The notes: generated by a model from the letters alone, not told the origin. A stretch of DNA of 64,000 nucleotides from Massilia putida (GCF_001941825.1 NZ_CP019038.1:2914001-2978000), one strand, 5' to 3'. Shown: positions 18,868 to 28,411, counted from the stretch's first letter. Program-made: numbers and translations.

Positions 18868-19014
18868 GGCGACCGGTCGGAAACGAGGAAACGGCTGGAG
18901 ATGCGATAGCCCAGGACGGTCTCATCCTTGGCCATCCCGCCAATATAACATCGTTGTCTTGCAAAAAAAACAGCGCGACGCGGCCTGACAACAAGCGAAA
19001 CGGGGCCGCAAAGC

Positions 19015-19041
19015 AAAAAGGGCCACCCTGCTGGGTGGCCC
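19015..19041 (-). terminator. Rho-independent terminator after tRNA-Thr
   Basis: Perfect 9-bp stem (19020-19028 with 19033-19041, GGGCCACCC/GGGTGGCCC), 4-nt loop, and A5 at 19015-19019 that reads U5 on the minus strand, 13 bp beyond the tRNA 3' end. Confidence 0.85.
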
Positions 19042-19053
19042 TTCTCACTGTCT

Positions 19054-19129
19054 TGGTGCCGCTGACCGGAATCGAACTGGTGACCTTCGCATTACGAATG
19101 CGCTGCTCTACCGACTGAGCTACAGCGGC
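19054..19129 (-). tRNA. tRNA-Thr (anticodon CGT)
   Basis: 76-nt cloverleaf on the minus strand with encoded CCA (19054-19056). The acceptor stem GCCGCTG pairs with CAGCGGC; D-arm GCTCAGTCGGTAGAGC; anticodon loop TTCGTAA, anticodon CGT, reading ACG threonine codons; T-loop TTCGATT. It lies downstream of fbp on the same strand and has its own terminator. Confidence 0.95.
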
Positions 19130-19306
19130 TAAACCGGAACAACCGTTTAACCTGTGTCCGCACTACCTGCCATCAGACTGCTGGCGGCCCGAAGGCCTTG
19201 CTGTTGCCCCGCTGAACGGGCTGCATCGCAAAGGAGCCCGCATTCTAACAACAACTTCGCAAACTTGCTAGTCCGGCTCGGCAATTTTATGCGGACACGT
19301 TAAAAA

Positions 19307-20308
19307 TCATTCCTGGTGGTAGCTCGTCACGCGTTCCACCTCGCTCTTCGAGCCCAGGAACACGGGCACGCGCTGGTGCAGTTTCTGCGGCGCGATGTCG
19401 AGGATGCGCTGGTGGCCGTCCGTCGCGGCGCCGCCCGCCTGCTCGACGATGAAGGCCATCGGGTTCGCTTCGTACATCAGACGCAGCTTGCCCGGCTGCG
19501 ACGGGTCGCGCTGGTCGGCCGGGTACATGAAGATGCCGCCGCGGTTCAGGATGCGGTGCACGTCGGCCACCATCGAGGCGATCCAGCGCATATTGAAATC
19601 CTTGCCGCGCGGACCGGTTTTACCGGCCAGCATTTCGTCGACATAGCGCGTGACGGGCGGATACCAGTGGCGCTGGTTCGACATATTGATGGCGAATTCC
19701 TTCGTCTCTTCCGGGATCTGCATGTCCTTCTGCGTCAGGACCCAGGAGCCCATCTCGCGGTCCAGGGTGAAGCAGTTGACGCCGTTGCCGGTGGTGAGCA
19801 CGAGCATCGTCTGCGGGCCGTACACGGCATAGCCGGCCGCGACTTGCTGGCTGCCGGCCTGCATGAAGTCGGCTTCGGTCGGCTGCGTCATGCCTTCCGG
19901 CGCCTTCAGCACGGAGAAGATGGTGCCGATCGAGACGTTGACGTCGATGTTCGACGAGCCGTCCAGCGGATCGAACAGCAGCATGTATTCGCCCATCGGA
20001 TACCGGTTCGGGATCGGGTGGATCGATTCCATTTCTTCCGATGCCATCGCCGCCAGGTGGCCGCCCCATTCATTGGCTTCGAGCAGGATCTCGTTGGAGA
20101 TCACGTCGAGCTTCTTCTGGACTTCGCCCTGGATGTTCTCCGTGTTCGCGCTGCCGAGGATATCGCCGAGCGCACCCTTGCCGACCGAGTGGGAGATGGT
20201 CTTGCAGGCGCGGGCCACCACCTCGATCAGGAGGCGCAGCGATGCGGGGATGTTGCTGTGGAGACGCTGCTCCTCGACGAGGTATTGCGTCAGGCTGACA
20301 CGTTTCAT
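19307..20308 (-). CDS. fbp: Fructose-1,6-bisphosphatase class I
   Basis: 333-aa gluconeogenic phosphatase that converts fructose 1,6-bisphosphate to fructose 6-phosphate. The metal/phosphate signature [20 protein letters not shown] starts at residue 113, and the C-terminal block with [20 protein letters not shown] is typical of class I FBPase. Length is normal. The start has GAAGGAAG upstream. It lies 169 bp downstream of pepN on the same strand, with a pair of family B repeats in the gap, so co-transcription is uncertain. Confidence 0.97.
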   Translation of the reverse strand: MKRVSLTQYLVEEQRLHSNIPASLRLLIEVVARACKTISHSVGKGALGDILGSANTENIQGEVQKKLDVISNEILLEANEWGGHLAAMASEEMESIHPIPNRYPMGEYMLLFDPLDGSSNIDVNVSIGTIFSVLKAPEGMTQPTEADFMQAGSQQVAAGYAVYGPQTMLVLTTGNGVNCFTLDREMGSWVLTQKDMQIPEETKEFAINMSNQRHWYPPVTRYVDEMLAGKTGPRGKDFNMRWIASMVADVHRILNRGGIFMYPADQRDPSQPGKLRLMYEANPMAFIVEQAGGAATDGHQRILDIAPQKLHQRVPVFLGSKSEVERVTSYHQE

Positions 20309-20361
20309 GGACTTCCTTCAGTTTATGAAAATTCGTTATGGCGACCAGGGCCGCCGCTTTT

Positions 20362-20463
20362 GTAGGGTGGGCACTCTGTGCCCACGCGTTCAACGTCCGC
20401 CAGTACGGTCACGACATACCCGATGTCGCGTACCGCCGCGTGGGCACGTGGTGCCCACCCTGC
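20362..20463. repeat. Family B palindromic repeat pair (GTGGGCAC/GTGCCCAC)
   Basis: Two oppositely oriented copies: stem 20367-20374/20378-20385 preceded by GTAGG and followed by GCGTTCAACG, and stem 20440-20447/20451-20458 followed by CCTGC. The outer ends (TAGGGTGGGCAC and GTGCCCACCCTGC) are also complementary, so the pair can fold as one large structure, like a BIME. Sits between pepN and fbp. Confidence 0.75.
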
Positions 20464-20477
20464 TGGCGGGCATCCCA

Positions 20478-23138
20478 TTAATTGGCGAGGGCCTTGCTGA
20501 CCACTTCGCGCACGTCGTTCGACAGCTTGGCCTGCCCCGCCACCTGCTGCAGCGCCCGCTTCATATGGGCTTGCAGGTCGGGCGTGTACCGGCGCCAGCG
20601 GTCCATCGCGCGGGCCAGGCGGCTGGCCACCTGCGGGTTCAGCGCATCCAGCGCGATCACCTGCTCGGCCCAGAACGCGTAGCCGCTGCCGTCCGGCGCG
20701 TGGAAGCCCACCGGATTGCCGGCGCAGAACGTGGACACCAGGCTGCGCGCGCGGTTCGGATTACGCAAGGTGAAGGCCTTGTGCGTCATGAGGTCGCGCA
20801 CGCGGTTCACGTCCGTCGTCGGGGCCGAGGCCTGCATCGCGAACCATTTGTCCACGACCAGCGCTTCGCCCTGGAATTCGTCGTAGAAGCGCTGCAGGGC
20901 GTCGGCAGCGGCGGGCGCGCGCGCATGCACGAGGGCCGACAGGGCCGCCACGCGGTCCGTCATGTTCGTCGCCCCGTCGAACTGGCGCTGGGCCAGGGCC
21001 AGGCTGTCGTCGTCCGGTGCGGCGCACAGATAGGCCAGCGCCAGGTTTTTCAAGGCGCGCTTGCCGATCGAGCCGGCGTCCGGGCTGTATTCGCCCGGCG
21101 TCTGGTTGGCGTCGTACTGGGCCCGCAATTCGGCGCGCAGGCGGGTGCCGATATTCGCGCGCACGAACTGGCGCGCCAGGTGGATGGCGAGCGGGTCGAC
21201 GACGTCCAGCTGGTCGGCGATCATCGTTTCCGACGGCAGCAGCAGCGCCTGCTCGCGGAAGGCCGGGTCGAGCGTGTCGTCCGCGAGGATCTTGCGCATC
21301 GCGTCGACGAACACGTCGTCCAGGTCCAGCTTCGCACCCGCATTGGCCGGGTCGGCGGCGACCTGGCCGGTCAGCTTCAGCAGGCGGCTCATCGCGAGGC
21401 GCTGGCCCGCTTCCCAGCGGTTGACGGGGTCGCTGTCGTGGCTGAACAGGTGCACCAGTTCGGCGTCGTTGTAGCCGTATTTCAGGATCACGGGCGCGGA
21501 GAAATCGCGCAGGATCGAGGGCGTCGGCTGTTCAAGCACGCCGGTGAAGACGAAGGTCTGGTCCGCGTCCGTCAATTCCAGCACCGCGGTCGTCCCGTGG
21601 TCTTTGCCATCGACCGTCAGCGGCAGGTCGCGGCCGTCACGGCCCAGCAGGCCGACGGCGACGGGGATGTGGAACGGCAGCTTCTCCGGCTGGCCCGGCG
21701 TCGGCGGGCACGACTGGATCAGGCGCAGCGTGTATGTCTGCGCCTGGTCGTCGTAGCGGGTCTCGGCCTGCACGACCGGCGTGCCGGCCTGGCTGTACCA
21801 GCGCTCGAACAAGGTCAGGTCGCGGCCGTTGGCGTCGGCCATCGCCATGCGGAAGTCGTCGCAGGTGACGGCCTGGCCGTCATGGCGCTCGAAGTACAGG
21901 TCCATGCCTTTGCGGAAGCCCTCGCGGCCCAGCAGCGTCTGGTACATGCGCACGACTTCGGCGCCCTTTTCGTAGACGGTGACCGTATAAAAGTTATTGA
22001 TCTCGACAAAGGAGTCGGGACGGACCGGGTGGGCCATCGGGCCCGCGTCTTCCGGGAACTGGGCCTGGCGCAAGGTGCGCACCTGGTCGATGCGGGTGAC
22101 GGCGCGCCCGGTATTCGTGCCGATCATGTCGGCCGAGAATTCCTGGTCGCGGAACACGGTCAGGCCTTCCTTCAGCGACAGCTGGAACCAGTCGCGGCAG
22201 GTGACGCGGTTGCCCGTCCAGTTGTGGAAGTATTCGTGGCCGACGACGGCCTCGATGCCCTGGAAGTCGACGTCCGTCGCGACGCGCGGATTGGCCAGCA
22301 CGAACTTCGTGTTGAAGATGTTCAGGCCCTTGTTTTCCATCGCCCCCATGTTGAAGTCGCCCACGGCGACGATCATGAAGCGGTCGAGGTCGAGTTCGAG
22401 GTTCCAGCGTTCCTCGTCCCAGCGGATACTGTGCTTGAGCGACTGCATCGCGTAATCCGTCTTGTCGAGGTTGCCCTCTTCCACCCAGACCTGCAGCAGG
22501 GCCGTGCGGCCGTCGGCCAGTTCGAAGTCCTCTTCCTGGCACACGAGGCGCGCGGCGACGAGGGCGAACAGGTACGACGGTTTCTTGAACGGGTCTTCCC
22601 ACAGCGCGTAATGGCGGCCGTCGGGCAGGTCGCCTTCCTCGACCAGGTTGCCGTTCGACAGCAGCACCGGATACTTGTCCTTGTCGGCGCGCAACATGAC
22701 GGTGTAACGGGCCATGACGTCCGGACGGTCCGGGAAATAGGTGATGCGCCGGAAACCTTCGGCCTCGCATTGCGTATAAAAGCTGCCATTGGACGTGTAC
22801 AGGCCGCTGAGGGTAGTATTGCTTTCGGGAATGCAAACGGTTTCGATTTCCAGCGTCGCCTCTTCCGGCGCGTTGGGGATGCGCAGCAGATTGCCCTCGA
22901 CGGCGTAGTCGCCCTCGACCAGCGTCCTGCCGTTCAGGCGCAGGGCCACCAGTTCGATATCTTCGCCGTACAGCTCGATTTCGCGCTGGGCACTGGCGGG
23001 ATTGCGGCGGACCGTCATCCGGTTGGCAACGACGGTGCGGGCGGGGTCGAGGTCGAAGCCGAGTTCAACGGTATCGACCAGATAACTGGGGGCGGTGTAA
23101 TCCTTCCGGTAGATCGTCTGGGGCGTATCGGTGCGCAT
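20478..23138 (-). CDS. pepN: Aminopeptidase N
   Basis: 886-aa cytosolic M1 aminopeptidase of the E. coli PepN class; it removes N-terminal residues in the last steps of protein turnover. GAMEN exopeptidase motif at 265-269, zinc motif HEYFH at 301-305 with Glu324 in KEGLTVFRDQEFS, and the long PepN C-terminal helical domain. No signal peptide, unlike the two M1 peptidases at 1188 and 3650. The start is ATG at 23138; no strong ribosome site is seen. Confidence 0.97.
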   Translation of the reverse strand: MRTDTPQTIYRKDYTAPSYLVDTVELGFDLDPARTVVANRMTVRRNPASAQREIELYGEDIELVALRLNGRTLVEGDYAVEGNLLRIPNAPEEATLEIETVCIPESNTTLSGLYTSNGSFYTQCEAEGFRRITYFPDRPDVMARYTVMLRADKDKYPVLLSNGNLVEEGDLPDGRHYALWEDPFKKPSYLFALVAARLVCQEEDFELADGRTALLQVWVEEGNLDKTDYAMQSLKHSIRWDEERWNLELDLDRFMIVAVGDFNMGAMENKGLNIFNTKFVLANPRVATDVDFQGIEAVVGHEYFHNWTGNRVTCRDWFQLSLKEGLTVFRDQEFSADMIGTNTGRAVTRIDQVRTLRQAQFPEDAGPMAHPVRPDSFVEINNFYTVTVYEKGAEVVRMYQTLLGREGFRKGMDLYFERHDGQAVTCDDFRMAMADANGRDLTLFERWYSQAGTPVVQAETRYDDQAQTYTLRLIQSCPPTPGQPEKLPFHIPVAVGLLGRDGRDLPLTVDGKDHGTTAVLELTDADQTFVFTGVLEQPTPSILRDFSAPVILKYGYNDAELVHLFSHDSDPVNRWEAGQRLAMSRLLKLTGQVAADPANAGAKLDLDDVFVDAMRKILADDTLDPAFREQALLLPSETMIADQLDVVDPLAIHLARQFVRANIGTRLRAELRAQYDANQTPGEYSPDAGSIGKRALKNLALAYLCAAPDDDSLALAQRQFDGATNMTDRVAALSALVHARAPAAADALQRFYDEFQGEALVVDKWFAMQASAPTTDVNRVRDLMTHKAFTLRNPNRARSLVSTFCAGNPVGFHAPDGSGYAFWAEQVIALDALNPQVASRLARAMDRWRRYTPDLQAHMKRALQQVAGQAKLSNDVREVVSKALAN

Positions 23139-23358
23139 GGTCAGGTCCGCAAAGCCGTTGGTGGGATGCTTATTTTACCAACAAGCTTCGCGCCGCAATC
23201 CGTCCGACCTTTCTTTTGTATCGCCATGTATAGGCAGTAACCGCGCGTAAATATATCGACGAACATCACGCATCAGGAATAATATGGTCTCCTGAACAAG
23301 ACCGATTACAGGATTTGAAATCCGACAGACAGGGAATACCGAATCGATGGAGCGCATC

Positions 23359-24000
23359 ATGAAACGTACCATGATCACGGCGGTCGCCGCGCTGAGCCTG
23401 TTGCTGGGCGGCTGCGCGACGACGATCCGCAGTGACGTCACCACCTTCAACCAGTGGCCCGCCGAGCTGCCCGACAAGAGCTATGCGTTCGAGACGCCGC
23501 CCCCGCAGGACAATACGCTGGAGCTGCAGAGCTACGAAAACCTCGTGCGCGCCCAGCTGAGCCGCCTCGGCTTCCACGAGGCACAGCAAGCGCCCGCGCT
23601 GAAGGTATCGATGCGCTTCTCGACCATCGACGTGCCGACGCAGGTCATCTACCCGACCTTCGCGCCGATGTACGCCTACTCGCCCCGCTTCGCCTATATG
23701 GGCTGGCGCCGGCGCTACTGGGGCGGCTGGTACAGCCCGTTCTACGACCCGTTCTGGGGGCCGTACCCGGCCTATGACGTGCAGGAAGAGCACCGCTACC
23801 ACCGCCAGGTGCAGATATCGATCGCGTCGGCGACGGACGGCAAGCGGTTGTTCGACGTGACGGTGCGCAACGTGAGCCGGCAGATGTCGACGCCGGCCGT
23901 GATGCCGGCCCTCGTGCAGAGCGCGTTCGAAGGGTTTCCGGGGCCGAATGGCGGCTCGCGCGTGATCGAGTTGAAGCAGGATCCGCGGCAGGACGGTTAA
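23359..24000 (+). CDS. DUF4136 domain lipoprotein
   Basis: 213 aa. I prefer the ATG at 23359, six bases after GGAG; the in-frame ATG at 23347 would add MERI. The N-terminus is a lipoprotein signal, AALSLLLGGC, with the lipobox cysteine followed by ATT. The rest matches the DUF4136 layout: Y-A-F-E-T-P early, an amphipathic helix (ENLVRAQLSRLGF) and a paired-strand end. A Tyr/Trp-rich insert (residues about 100-140, RRRYWGGWYSPFYDPFWG) is common in these envelope proteins. Function unknown; likely outer-membrane anchored. Confidence 0.82.
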   Translation: MKRTMITAVAALSLLLGGCATTIRSDVTTFNQWPAELPDKSYAFETPPPQDNTLELQSYENLVRAQLSRLGFHEAQQAPALKVSMRFSTIDVPTQVIYPTFAPMYAYSPRFAYMGWRRRYWGGWYSPFYDPFWGPYPAYDVQEEHRYHRQVQISIASATDGKRLFDVTVRNVSRQMSTPAVMPALVQSAFEGFPGPNGGSRVIELKQDPRQDG

Positions 24001-24006
24001 GAGATA

Positions 24007-24108
24007 CCGTCGCCCCCGACCTAGCTGGCCGCCTTGGCGGGGGCCCAATTTTGCCAGCGATTCGCAGGCGCAAACAGTACTTGGGTCCCCGCCTTCGCGG
24101 GGACGACG
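24007..24108. repeat. Inverted pair of GC-rich palindromic repeats (family A variant)
   Basis: Right copy at 24081-24108 (TTGGGTCCCCGCC..., ending GGGGACGACG) is an inverted, less degenerate version of the left copy at 24007-24048 (CCGTCGCCCCCG...GGCGGGGGCCCAA). About 32 bp separate them. Found between the convergent DUF4136 gene and a minus-strand operon. Confidence 0.65.
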
Positions 24109-24118
24109 TATTTAAGCC

Positions 24119-24265
24119 TCAGCTTAAATACGCCTCCGACAGAAACGTAATCCCCACAATCAAGAGCACCGCCAGCATCAGCACCACCAGCAACCGCCCG
24201 AAACGCGGCTCCGTCGCCGGTTGCGGGTCGATCGGCGGTTCGTTGTCGTCGCTGAATTCTCTCAT
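24119..24265 (-). CDS. 48-aa single-pass membrane protein
   Basis: Short gene whose ATG overlaps the quinone oxidoreductase stop (ATGA at 24262-24265), so translational coupling is likely. An acidic, proline-rich N-terminus (residues 1-20) is followed by one transmembrane helix at about 25-43 (LLVVLMLAVLLIVGITFL) and the tail SEAYLS. No homologous family recognised. It is too short to judge coding statistics by eye; the overlap and clean topology are the evidence. Confidence 0.55.
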   Translation of the reverse strand: MREFSDDNEPPIDPQPATEPRFGRLLVVLMLAVLLIVGITFLSEAYLS

Positions 24266-25242
24266 GGCAGCAGGATCGTCTTGCCGGTCGTGCGGCGGCC
24301 TTCGAGGGCGATGTGAGCCTGGGCCGCGTCGGCCAGGGGGAAGCGCTGGTGGATCTCGATGCTCACCTGGCCGCTCGCCACCACGCCGAACAGATCGGCC
24401 GCCATCGCCTCGCGCTGCGCGCGCGTGGCCGCATACGATTGCAGGGTCGGGCGCGTGATGTACAGCGAGCCGCGCGCCGACAATTCGTTCAGCGAGAACG
24501 GCGGCACCGGCCCGGACGAGTTGCCGAAGCTGACCATCAGCCCGCGCGGCCGCAGGCAGTCCAGCGAGCGCGTGAACATGTCCTTGCCGACCGAATCGTA
24601 GACGACGGGCACCTTCTCCCCGTTCGTGATCTCTGTTACCCGCTGCACGACGTCCTCGGTGTTGTAGTTGATGACGTGGGCGGCGCCGTGGTGCCGCGCC
24701 AGCGCCGCCTTCTCGTTTGACCCCGCCGTCCCGATGAGGTTCACGCCCAGCGCGCGCGCCCACTGACACGCGATCAGGCCGACGCCGCCGGCCGCCGCGT
24801 GGAACAGGATCGTCTCGCCCGGTTTCACTGCATAGGTCTGCTTGAGGAGGTATTGCACGGTCAGGCCCTGCAGCAGCATCGCGGCGCCCGTCTCGAACGA
24901 GATGTCGTCCGGCAGGTGCACGAGGACGTCCGCCGGCATCGTGCGCAGCTGGCTGTAGGCGCCGTTCGGGCGCGCCGCATAGGCCACGCGGTCGCCCGGC
25001 CTGACGTGCGTGACGCCCTCGCCCACCGCCTCGACGACGCCCGCCGCCTCCTGGCCGAGGCCATTGGGCAGGTCGAGCGGGTACAGCCCGGAGCGGAAAT
25101 ACGTGTCGATGAAGTTCACGCCGATCGCGTGATTGCGCACGCGCGCCTCGCCCGGGCCGGGGTCGCCGACCTCGACGTCGACGTATTCCAGCACCTCGGG
25201 GCCGCCGGTACGCGTGAAACGGATCGCCTTTGCCGTCGTCAT
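24262..25242 (-). CDS. NADPH:quinone oxidoreductase (zeta-crystallin/QOR family)
   Basis: 326-aa MDR-superfamily reductase; QorA-type enzymes reduce quinones with NADPH. Start ATG at 25242 follows AGGAGGT, so I reject a 40-codon upstream extension. Visible are the GroES-like N-terminal domain (FIDTYFRSGLYPLDLPNGLG, QEAAGVVEAVG), the NADPH-binding AAAGGVGLIACQWARALG with GTAGSNEKAALA, and the late segment ITRPTLQSYAATRAQ. No zinc-binding cysteines, as expected for QOR. It follows mgsA by 19 bp, and a 48-aa membrane protein overlaps its end. Confidence 0.9.
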   Translation of the reverse strand: MTTAKAIRFTRTGGPEVLEYVDVEVGDPGPGEARVRNHAIGVNFIDTYFRSGLYPLDLPNGLGQEAAGVVEAVGEGVTHVRPGDRVAYAARPNGAYSQLRTMPADVLVHLPDDISFETGAAMLLQGLTVQYLLKQTYAVKPGETILFHAAAGGVGLIACQWARALGVNLIGTAGSNEKAALARHHGAAHVINYNTEDVVQRVTEITNGEKVPVVYDSVGKDMFTRSLDCLRPRGLMVSFGNSSGPVPPFSLNELSARGSLYITRPTLQSYAATRAQREAMAADLFGVVASGQVSIEIHQRFPLADAAQAHIALEGRRTTGKTILLP

Positions 25243-25261
25243 GGCCGACCTCCTGGATGGA

Positions 25262-25642
25262 TCAGTTCGCCGTCGCCTGCAGTTGCGACAGCACGAGATG
25301 GGCGCTCGCCACATTGGTGGCGCACGGGATGTTGTGCACGTCGCAGGCGCGGACCAGCGCATTGATGTCCGGTTCGTGCGGCTGCGGGGTCATCGGGTCG
25401 CGCAGGAAGATCACGCAGTCGACCTCGCCGTTGACCAGCTGGGCGCCGATCTGCAGGTCGCCGCCGACGGGGCCGGAATGCATGCGCGTCACCTCGAGCC
25501 CAAGTTCGTTGATCAGGCGCCCGCCCGTGGTGCCGGTGGCCGACAGCGTGCAGCCGCGCAGGAAGTCTGCGTATTCGGCGGCGAGCGCGATCATGTCGTC
25601 TTTTTTCTTGTCGTGGGCGATCAGGGCGATGCGAGGTTTCAT
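25262..25642 (-). CDS. mgsA: Methylglyoxal synthase
   Basis: 126 aa, cytosolic; converts dihydroxyacetone phosphate to methylglyoxal and phosphate, a glycolytic bypass under phosphate limitation. Family hallmarks: [14 protein letters not shown] at the N-terminus, [11 protein letters not shown], the catalytic-loop [30 protein letters not shown] (Asp and His of the active site), and [13 protein letters not shown]. The start at 25642 is set by homology; the ribosome site is weak. Lies between an EamA transporter and a quinone oxidoreductase in one operon. Confidence 0.95.
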   Translation of the reverse strand: MKPRIALIAHDKKKDDMIALAAEYADFLRGCTLSATGTTGGRLINELGLEVTRMHSGPVGGDLQIGAQLVNGEVDCVIFLRDPMTPQPHEPDINALVRACDVHNIPCATNVASAHLVLSQLQATAN

Positions 25643-25671
25643 GTTCCGTTCCGTTCTGGCGTTCTGGTTGA

Positions 25672-26598
25672 TCAAGGTTGTTTTTTCAGCGACAGCAGAT
25701 AGATCCCGGCCAGCACCAGGCCCGTTCCGGCCAGTTGCACGGTCGTGATCGGCTCCCCCAGCATGGCCCAGCCCAGGAACAGCGTCGACACCGGACCGAT
25801 CATGCCGGCCTGCGAGGCCGTCGTCGCACCGATGCGCTGGACCGCGGCCATCGTCATGAAGACAGGGAAGATGGTACAGAATATCCCATTCACGAGCGAG
25901 AGCCCGTAAACCGGCAGCGGCTGCACGAGCATGCTCGCGGGACGCAGCACGAAGAATTGCACGACGCACGCCACGCTCGACACGCACATCGCGTACGCCA
26001 CCAGGCGCAGCGAGCCGATGCGGCGCACCATCTCGCCCGTGCCCAGCAGGTAGGCCGCATAGCAGGCCGCCGAACCCAGCACGAGCAGCGAGCCCGTCAC
26101 GGTACTGCCGGCGCCGCCTTTGAGGTCGTGCGCGAACACGAGCACGATCCCGCAATACGACAGGCCCAGCGCGATCCATTCGGCGCGGCCGATGCGGCGC
26201 TTGAGGCCCAGCGCCGTGATCAAAAGGACGAAGGTCGGCGTGAGGAACAGGATCAGGCGCTCCAGGCCCACCGAGATGTATTGCAGGCCGAGGAAATCCA
26301 GATAGCTCGACATGTAATAGCCGATCAACCCGAGCCCGACGAGGCGCCAGCGGTCGCGCACGGACAGCGGCGGCTCGGTCCGCATCTTCCACACGGCGAC
26401 GGCCGCGAACACCGGAAACGAGAACAGCATCCTGAACGCGATCAATGTGACGGCATCGATGTGGTAGCGGTACAGCAGTTTGGCGACGACCGCCTTCGTG
26501 GAAAACAGGACCGCGCCGCCGATGGCGATCGCCAGGCCGCCCAGCACGGACGGACGTGGGGTCGACGCAACGGAAATATCGCTTGCAGATGTGCTCAT
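25672..26598 (-). CDS. EamA/DMT-family transporter
   Basis: 308-aa inner-membrane protein with ten predicted helices in two EamA repeats: repeat 1 begins [24 protein letters not shown] and contains [19 protein letters not shown]; repeat 2 begins [22 protein letters not shown] and ends [20 protein letters not shown] (each described by position, about residues 20-140 and 165-305). The ATG at 26598 is chosen; an ATG eight codons earlier is possible. First gene of the operon with mgsA and the quinone oxidoreductase. Substrate unknown. Confidence 0.88.
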   Translation of the reverse strand: MSTSASDISVASTPRPSVLGGLAIAIGGAVLFSTKAVVAKLLYRYHIDAVTLIAFRMLFSFPVFAAVAVWKMRTEPPLSVRDRWRLVGLGLIGYYMSSYLDFLGLQYISVGLERLILFLTPTFVLLITALGLKRRIGRAEWIALGLSYCGIVLVFAHDLKGGAGSTVTGSLLVLGSAACYAAYLLGTGEMVRRIGSLRLVAYAMCVSSVACVVQFFVLRPASMLVQPLPVYGLSLVNGIFCTIFPVFMTMAAVQRIGATTASQAGMIGPVSTLFLGWAMLGEPITTVQLAGTGLVLAGIYLLSLKKQP

Positions 26599-26707
26599 CC
26601 GACGATTGTACGGGGAATCCATAACGTCGGCTGAGGACGCCCCCGAACCCGGCCGGCCGCGCGCGGTCCAACTGCCATCACTGCTCAACATTGATCGGAG
26701 GATGTCC

Positions 26708-26770
26708 ATGGCACATTGCCGTACCCGTTCGCGCCCGATGGCGCAACCGGCTGGAGGCCGCACGCGATGA
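26708..26770 (+). CDS. Possible 20-aa leader peptide coupled to the DUF2182 gene
   Basis: ATG at 26708 sits six bases after a clear GGAGG (26697-26701) and encodes MAHCRTRSRPMAQPAGGRTR before a TGA that overlaps the next ATG (ATGA, 26767-26770). The peptide is basic and of low complexity. It may be a regulatory leader, or the remnant of an upstream partner; DUF2182 genes often follow a DUF1326 gene, which is missing here. Confidence 0.35.
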   Translation: MAHCRTRSRPMAQPAGGRTR

Positions 26771-27546
26771 GCCGCGCCAGCGGCGTCGGCCGTCCCGGTG
26801 CCGATCGCACCGTCGTCATCGCCCTGCTGGCGCTGCTCGCGGCGCTGTGCTGGGCCTGCCTGCTGTTTTTGCTGTTCCGGGCCGGCCGCCTGTCGCCGCT
26901 GGGGCTGGCTACCGGCGGGCACATCCGGGTCGGGCCGTACCACGCGGCCGACCTCGCGGGCCTGCTGGCGTTATGGATCGTCGTCATCGCCGCGATGATG
27001 CTGCCGGCCGCGGCGCCGTCCGTGCTGCTGTACGCGCGCGTCAAGCGGCTCGTGCGCGAGCGCTGGCTCTACCCGTCGACGTTCCTGTTCATGCTGGGCT
27101 ATCTGTTCGTCTGGATCTGTTGCGCCGTCGCGGCCACGCTGGCCGACTGGCAGCTGCACGACGCGGGCGCGCTCGACGAGACGATGGCCATCGCGCACCC
27201 GACGGTCGGCGCCCTCGCCCTCGTCGCGGCCGGGGTCTACCAGTGGACGCCGGCCAAGCATGTGTGCCTGGACAACTGCCGCGCGCCGCTGGCGTTCGTC
27301 CTCACGCACTGGCGGCGCGGGACATGGGGCGCGTTCCGCATGGGCGTCACGGATGCGCGCTACTGCACGGGCTGCTGCTGGCTGCTGCTGGCGCTCGTGC
27401 TGCCGGCCGGCGTGCTGAACCTGCCCGTGATCGCCGGCCTGATCGCGCTGATTCTTGCCGAAAAACTGCTGCCCGGAGGTCACCTCGTGGCATGCGCGAC
27501 GGGGCTGGGACTGGTCGGGCTGGGCACCGCGTTGTTGTTTCCCTGA
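26767..27546 (+). CDS. DUF2182 family membrane protein
   Basis: 259-aa polytopic membrane protein. ATG at 26767 with GGAGG nine bases upstream; a longer frame begins with TTG and is rejected. DUF2182 blocks: WIVVIAAMMLPAAAPSVLLY, the central AAGVYQWTPAKHVCLDNC and GTWGAFRMGVTDARYCTGCCWLL, which carries the conserved Cys residues that led to annotation as a predicted metal-binding integral membrane protein. Divergent from the EamA operon, ahead of yebC. Confidence 0.85.
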   Translation: MSRASGVGRPGADRTVVIALLALLAALCWACLLFLLFRAGRLSPLGLATGGHIRVGPYHAADLAGLLALWIVVIAAMMLPAAAPSVLLYARVKRLVRERWLYPSTFLFMLGYLFVWICCAVAATLADWQLHDAGALDETMAIAHPTVGALALVAAGVYQWTPAKHVCLDNCRAPLAFVLTHWRRGTWGAFRMGVTDARYCTGCCWLLLALVLPAGVLNLPVIAGLIALILAEKLLPGGHLVACATGLGLVGLGTALLFP

Positions 27547-27641
27547 CAGTATTTAGACGGGGGTGCCTATGCTAAAATGTCGAGGATTATCATCTCCGGG
27601 GCCTCGTTTTGCCGAGGTCCTCTGCTCAAGGAAGACTCGAC

Positions 27642-28367
27642 ATGGCTGGACACAGCAAATGGGCCAACATCAAGCACAAGAAAGCCGCGACTGACGCCAA
27701 GCGCGGCAAGATCTGGACCCGACTGATCAAGGAAATCACCGTCGCCGCCCGCATGGGTGGCGGCGACGCCAATACCAACCCGCGCCTGCGCCTCGCCATC
27801 GAGAAGGCGGCGGACGCCAATATGCCGAAGGATAACGTCAACCGCGCCGTGCAGCGCGGCTCGGGCGGCCTGGAAGGCGTCAACTACGAAGAAATCCGCT
27901 ATGAAGGCTATGGCATCGGCGGCGCCGCGATCATCGTCGACTGCATGACCGACAACCGCGTGCGCACCGTGGCCGAAGTCCGCCACGCGTTCAGCAAGTT
28001 CGGCGGCAATATGGGCACCGAGGGTTCCGTCTCGTTCATGTTCAAGCACGTGGGCCAGTTCCTGTTCGCGCCGGGCGTCGACGAAAACAAGCTGATGGAA
28101 GCGGCGCTGGAAGCCGGCGCCGACGACGTGATCGCGGACGACGAAGGCGGCTTCGAAGTGCTGTGCGATCCGAACGCCTTTGCCGGCGTCAAGGAAGCGC
28201 TGGAAGCGGCCGGTTTCAAGGCCGATTCCGCCGAAGTCATCATGAAGCCCGACACCGAGACGGTGTTCACCGGCGAAGACGCGCTCAAGATGCAGAAACT
28301 CCTCGACGCCCTGGAAAACCTGGACGACGTGCAGGAAGTCTATACGAACGCAGTCATCGAAGAGTAA
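27642..28367 (+). CDS. yebC: YebC/PmpR family probable transcriptional regulator
   Basis: 241 aa, cytoplasmic. Begins [20 protein letters not shown], the invariant YebC opening, and contains [31 protein letters not shown] sequence at about 40-65 and [13 protein letters not shown] at about 125. ATG at 27642 follows AAGGAAG. YebC proteins have been described as DNA-binding regulators and, more recently, as translation factors that relieve polyproline stalling; which applies here is not visible. Followed 44 bp later by purD. Confidence 0.95.
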   Translation: MAGHSKWANIKHKKAATDAKRGKIWTRLIKEITVAARMGGGDANTNPRLRLAIEKAADANMPKDNVNRAVQRGSGGLEGVNYEEIRYEGYGIGGAAIIVDCMTDNRVRTVAEVRHAFSKFGGNMGTEGSVSFMFKHVGQFLFAPGVDENKLMEAALEAGADDVIADDEGGFEVLCDPNAFAGVKEALEAAGFKADSAEVIMKPDTETVFTGEDALKMQKLLDALENLDDVQEVYTNAVIEE

Positions 28368-28411
28368 TCAAGTACGTACAAACAGGCAACGCCTGGCAGC
28401 GAAAGCAATCC

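Noticed and set aside
20362..20463. Possible CRISPR array in the repeated GTGGGCAC region
   Set aside because: Only two inverted, not direct, copies with no regular spacers and no cas genes nearby; this is a palindromic repeat pair.
19863..23240. 1125-codon plus-strand open frame opposite fbp and pepN
   Set aside because: Spans two recognised minus-strand genes; composition is typical of antisense reading and no domain is visible.
24007..24108. Rho-independent terminator for the DUF4136 gene
   Set aside because: GC-rich arms have no following T run and match the repeat families better.
27550..27578. Sigma-70 promoter before yebC (TAAAAT at 27573-27578)
   Set aside because: The -10 looks fair but no matching -35 is found at 16-18 bp, so I do not list it as a feature.
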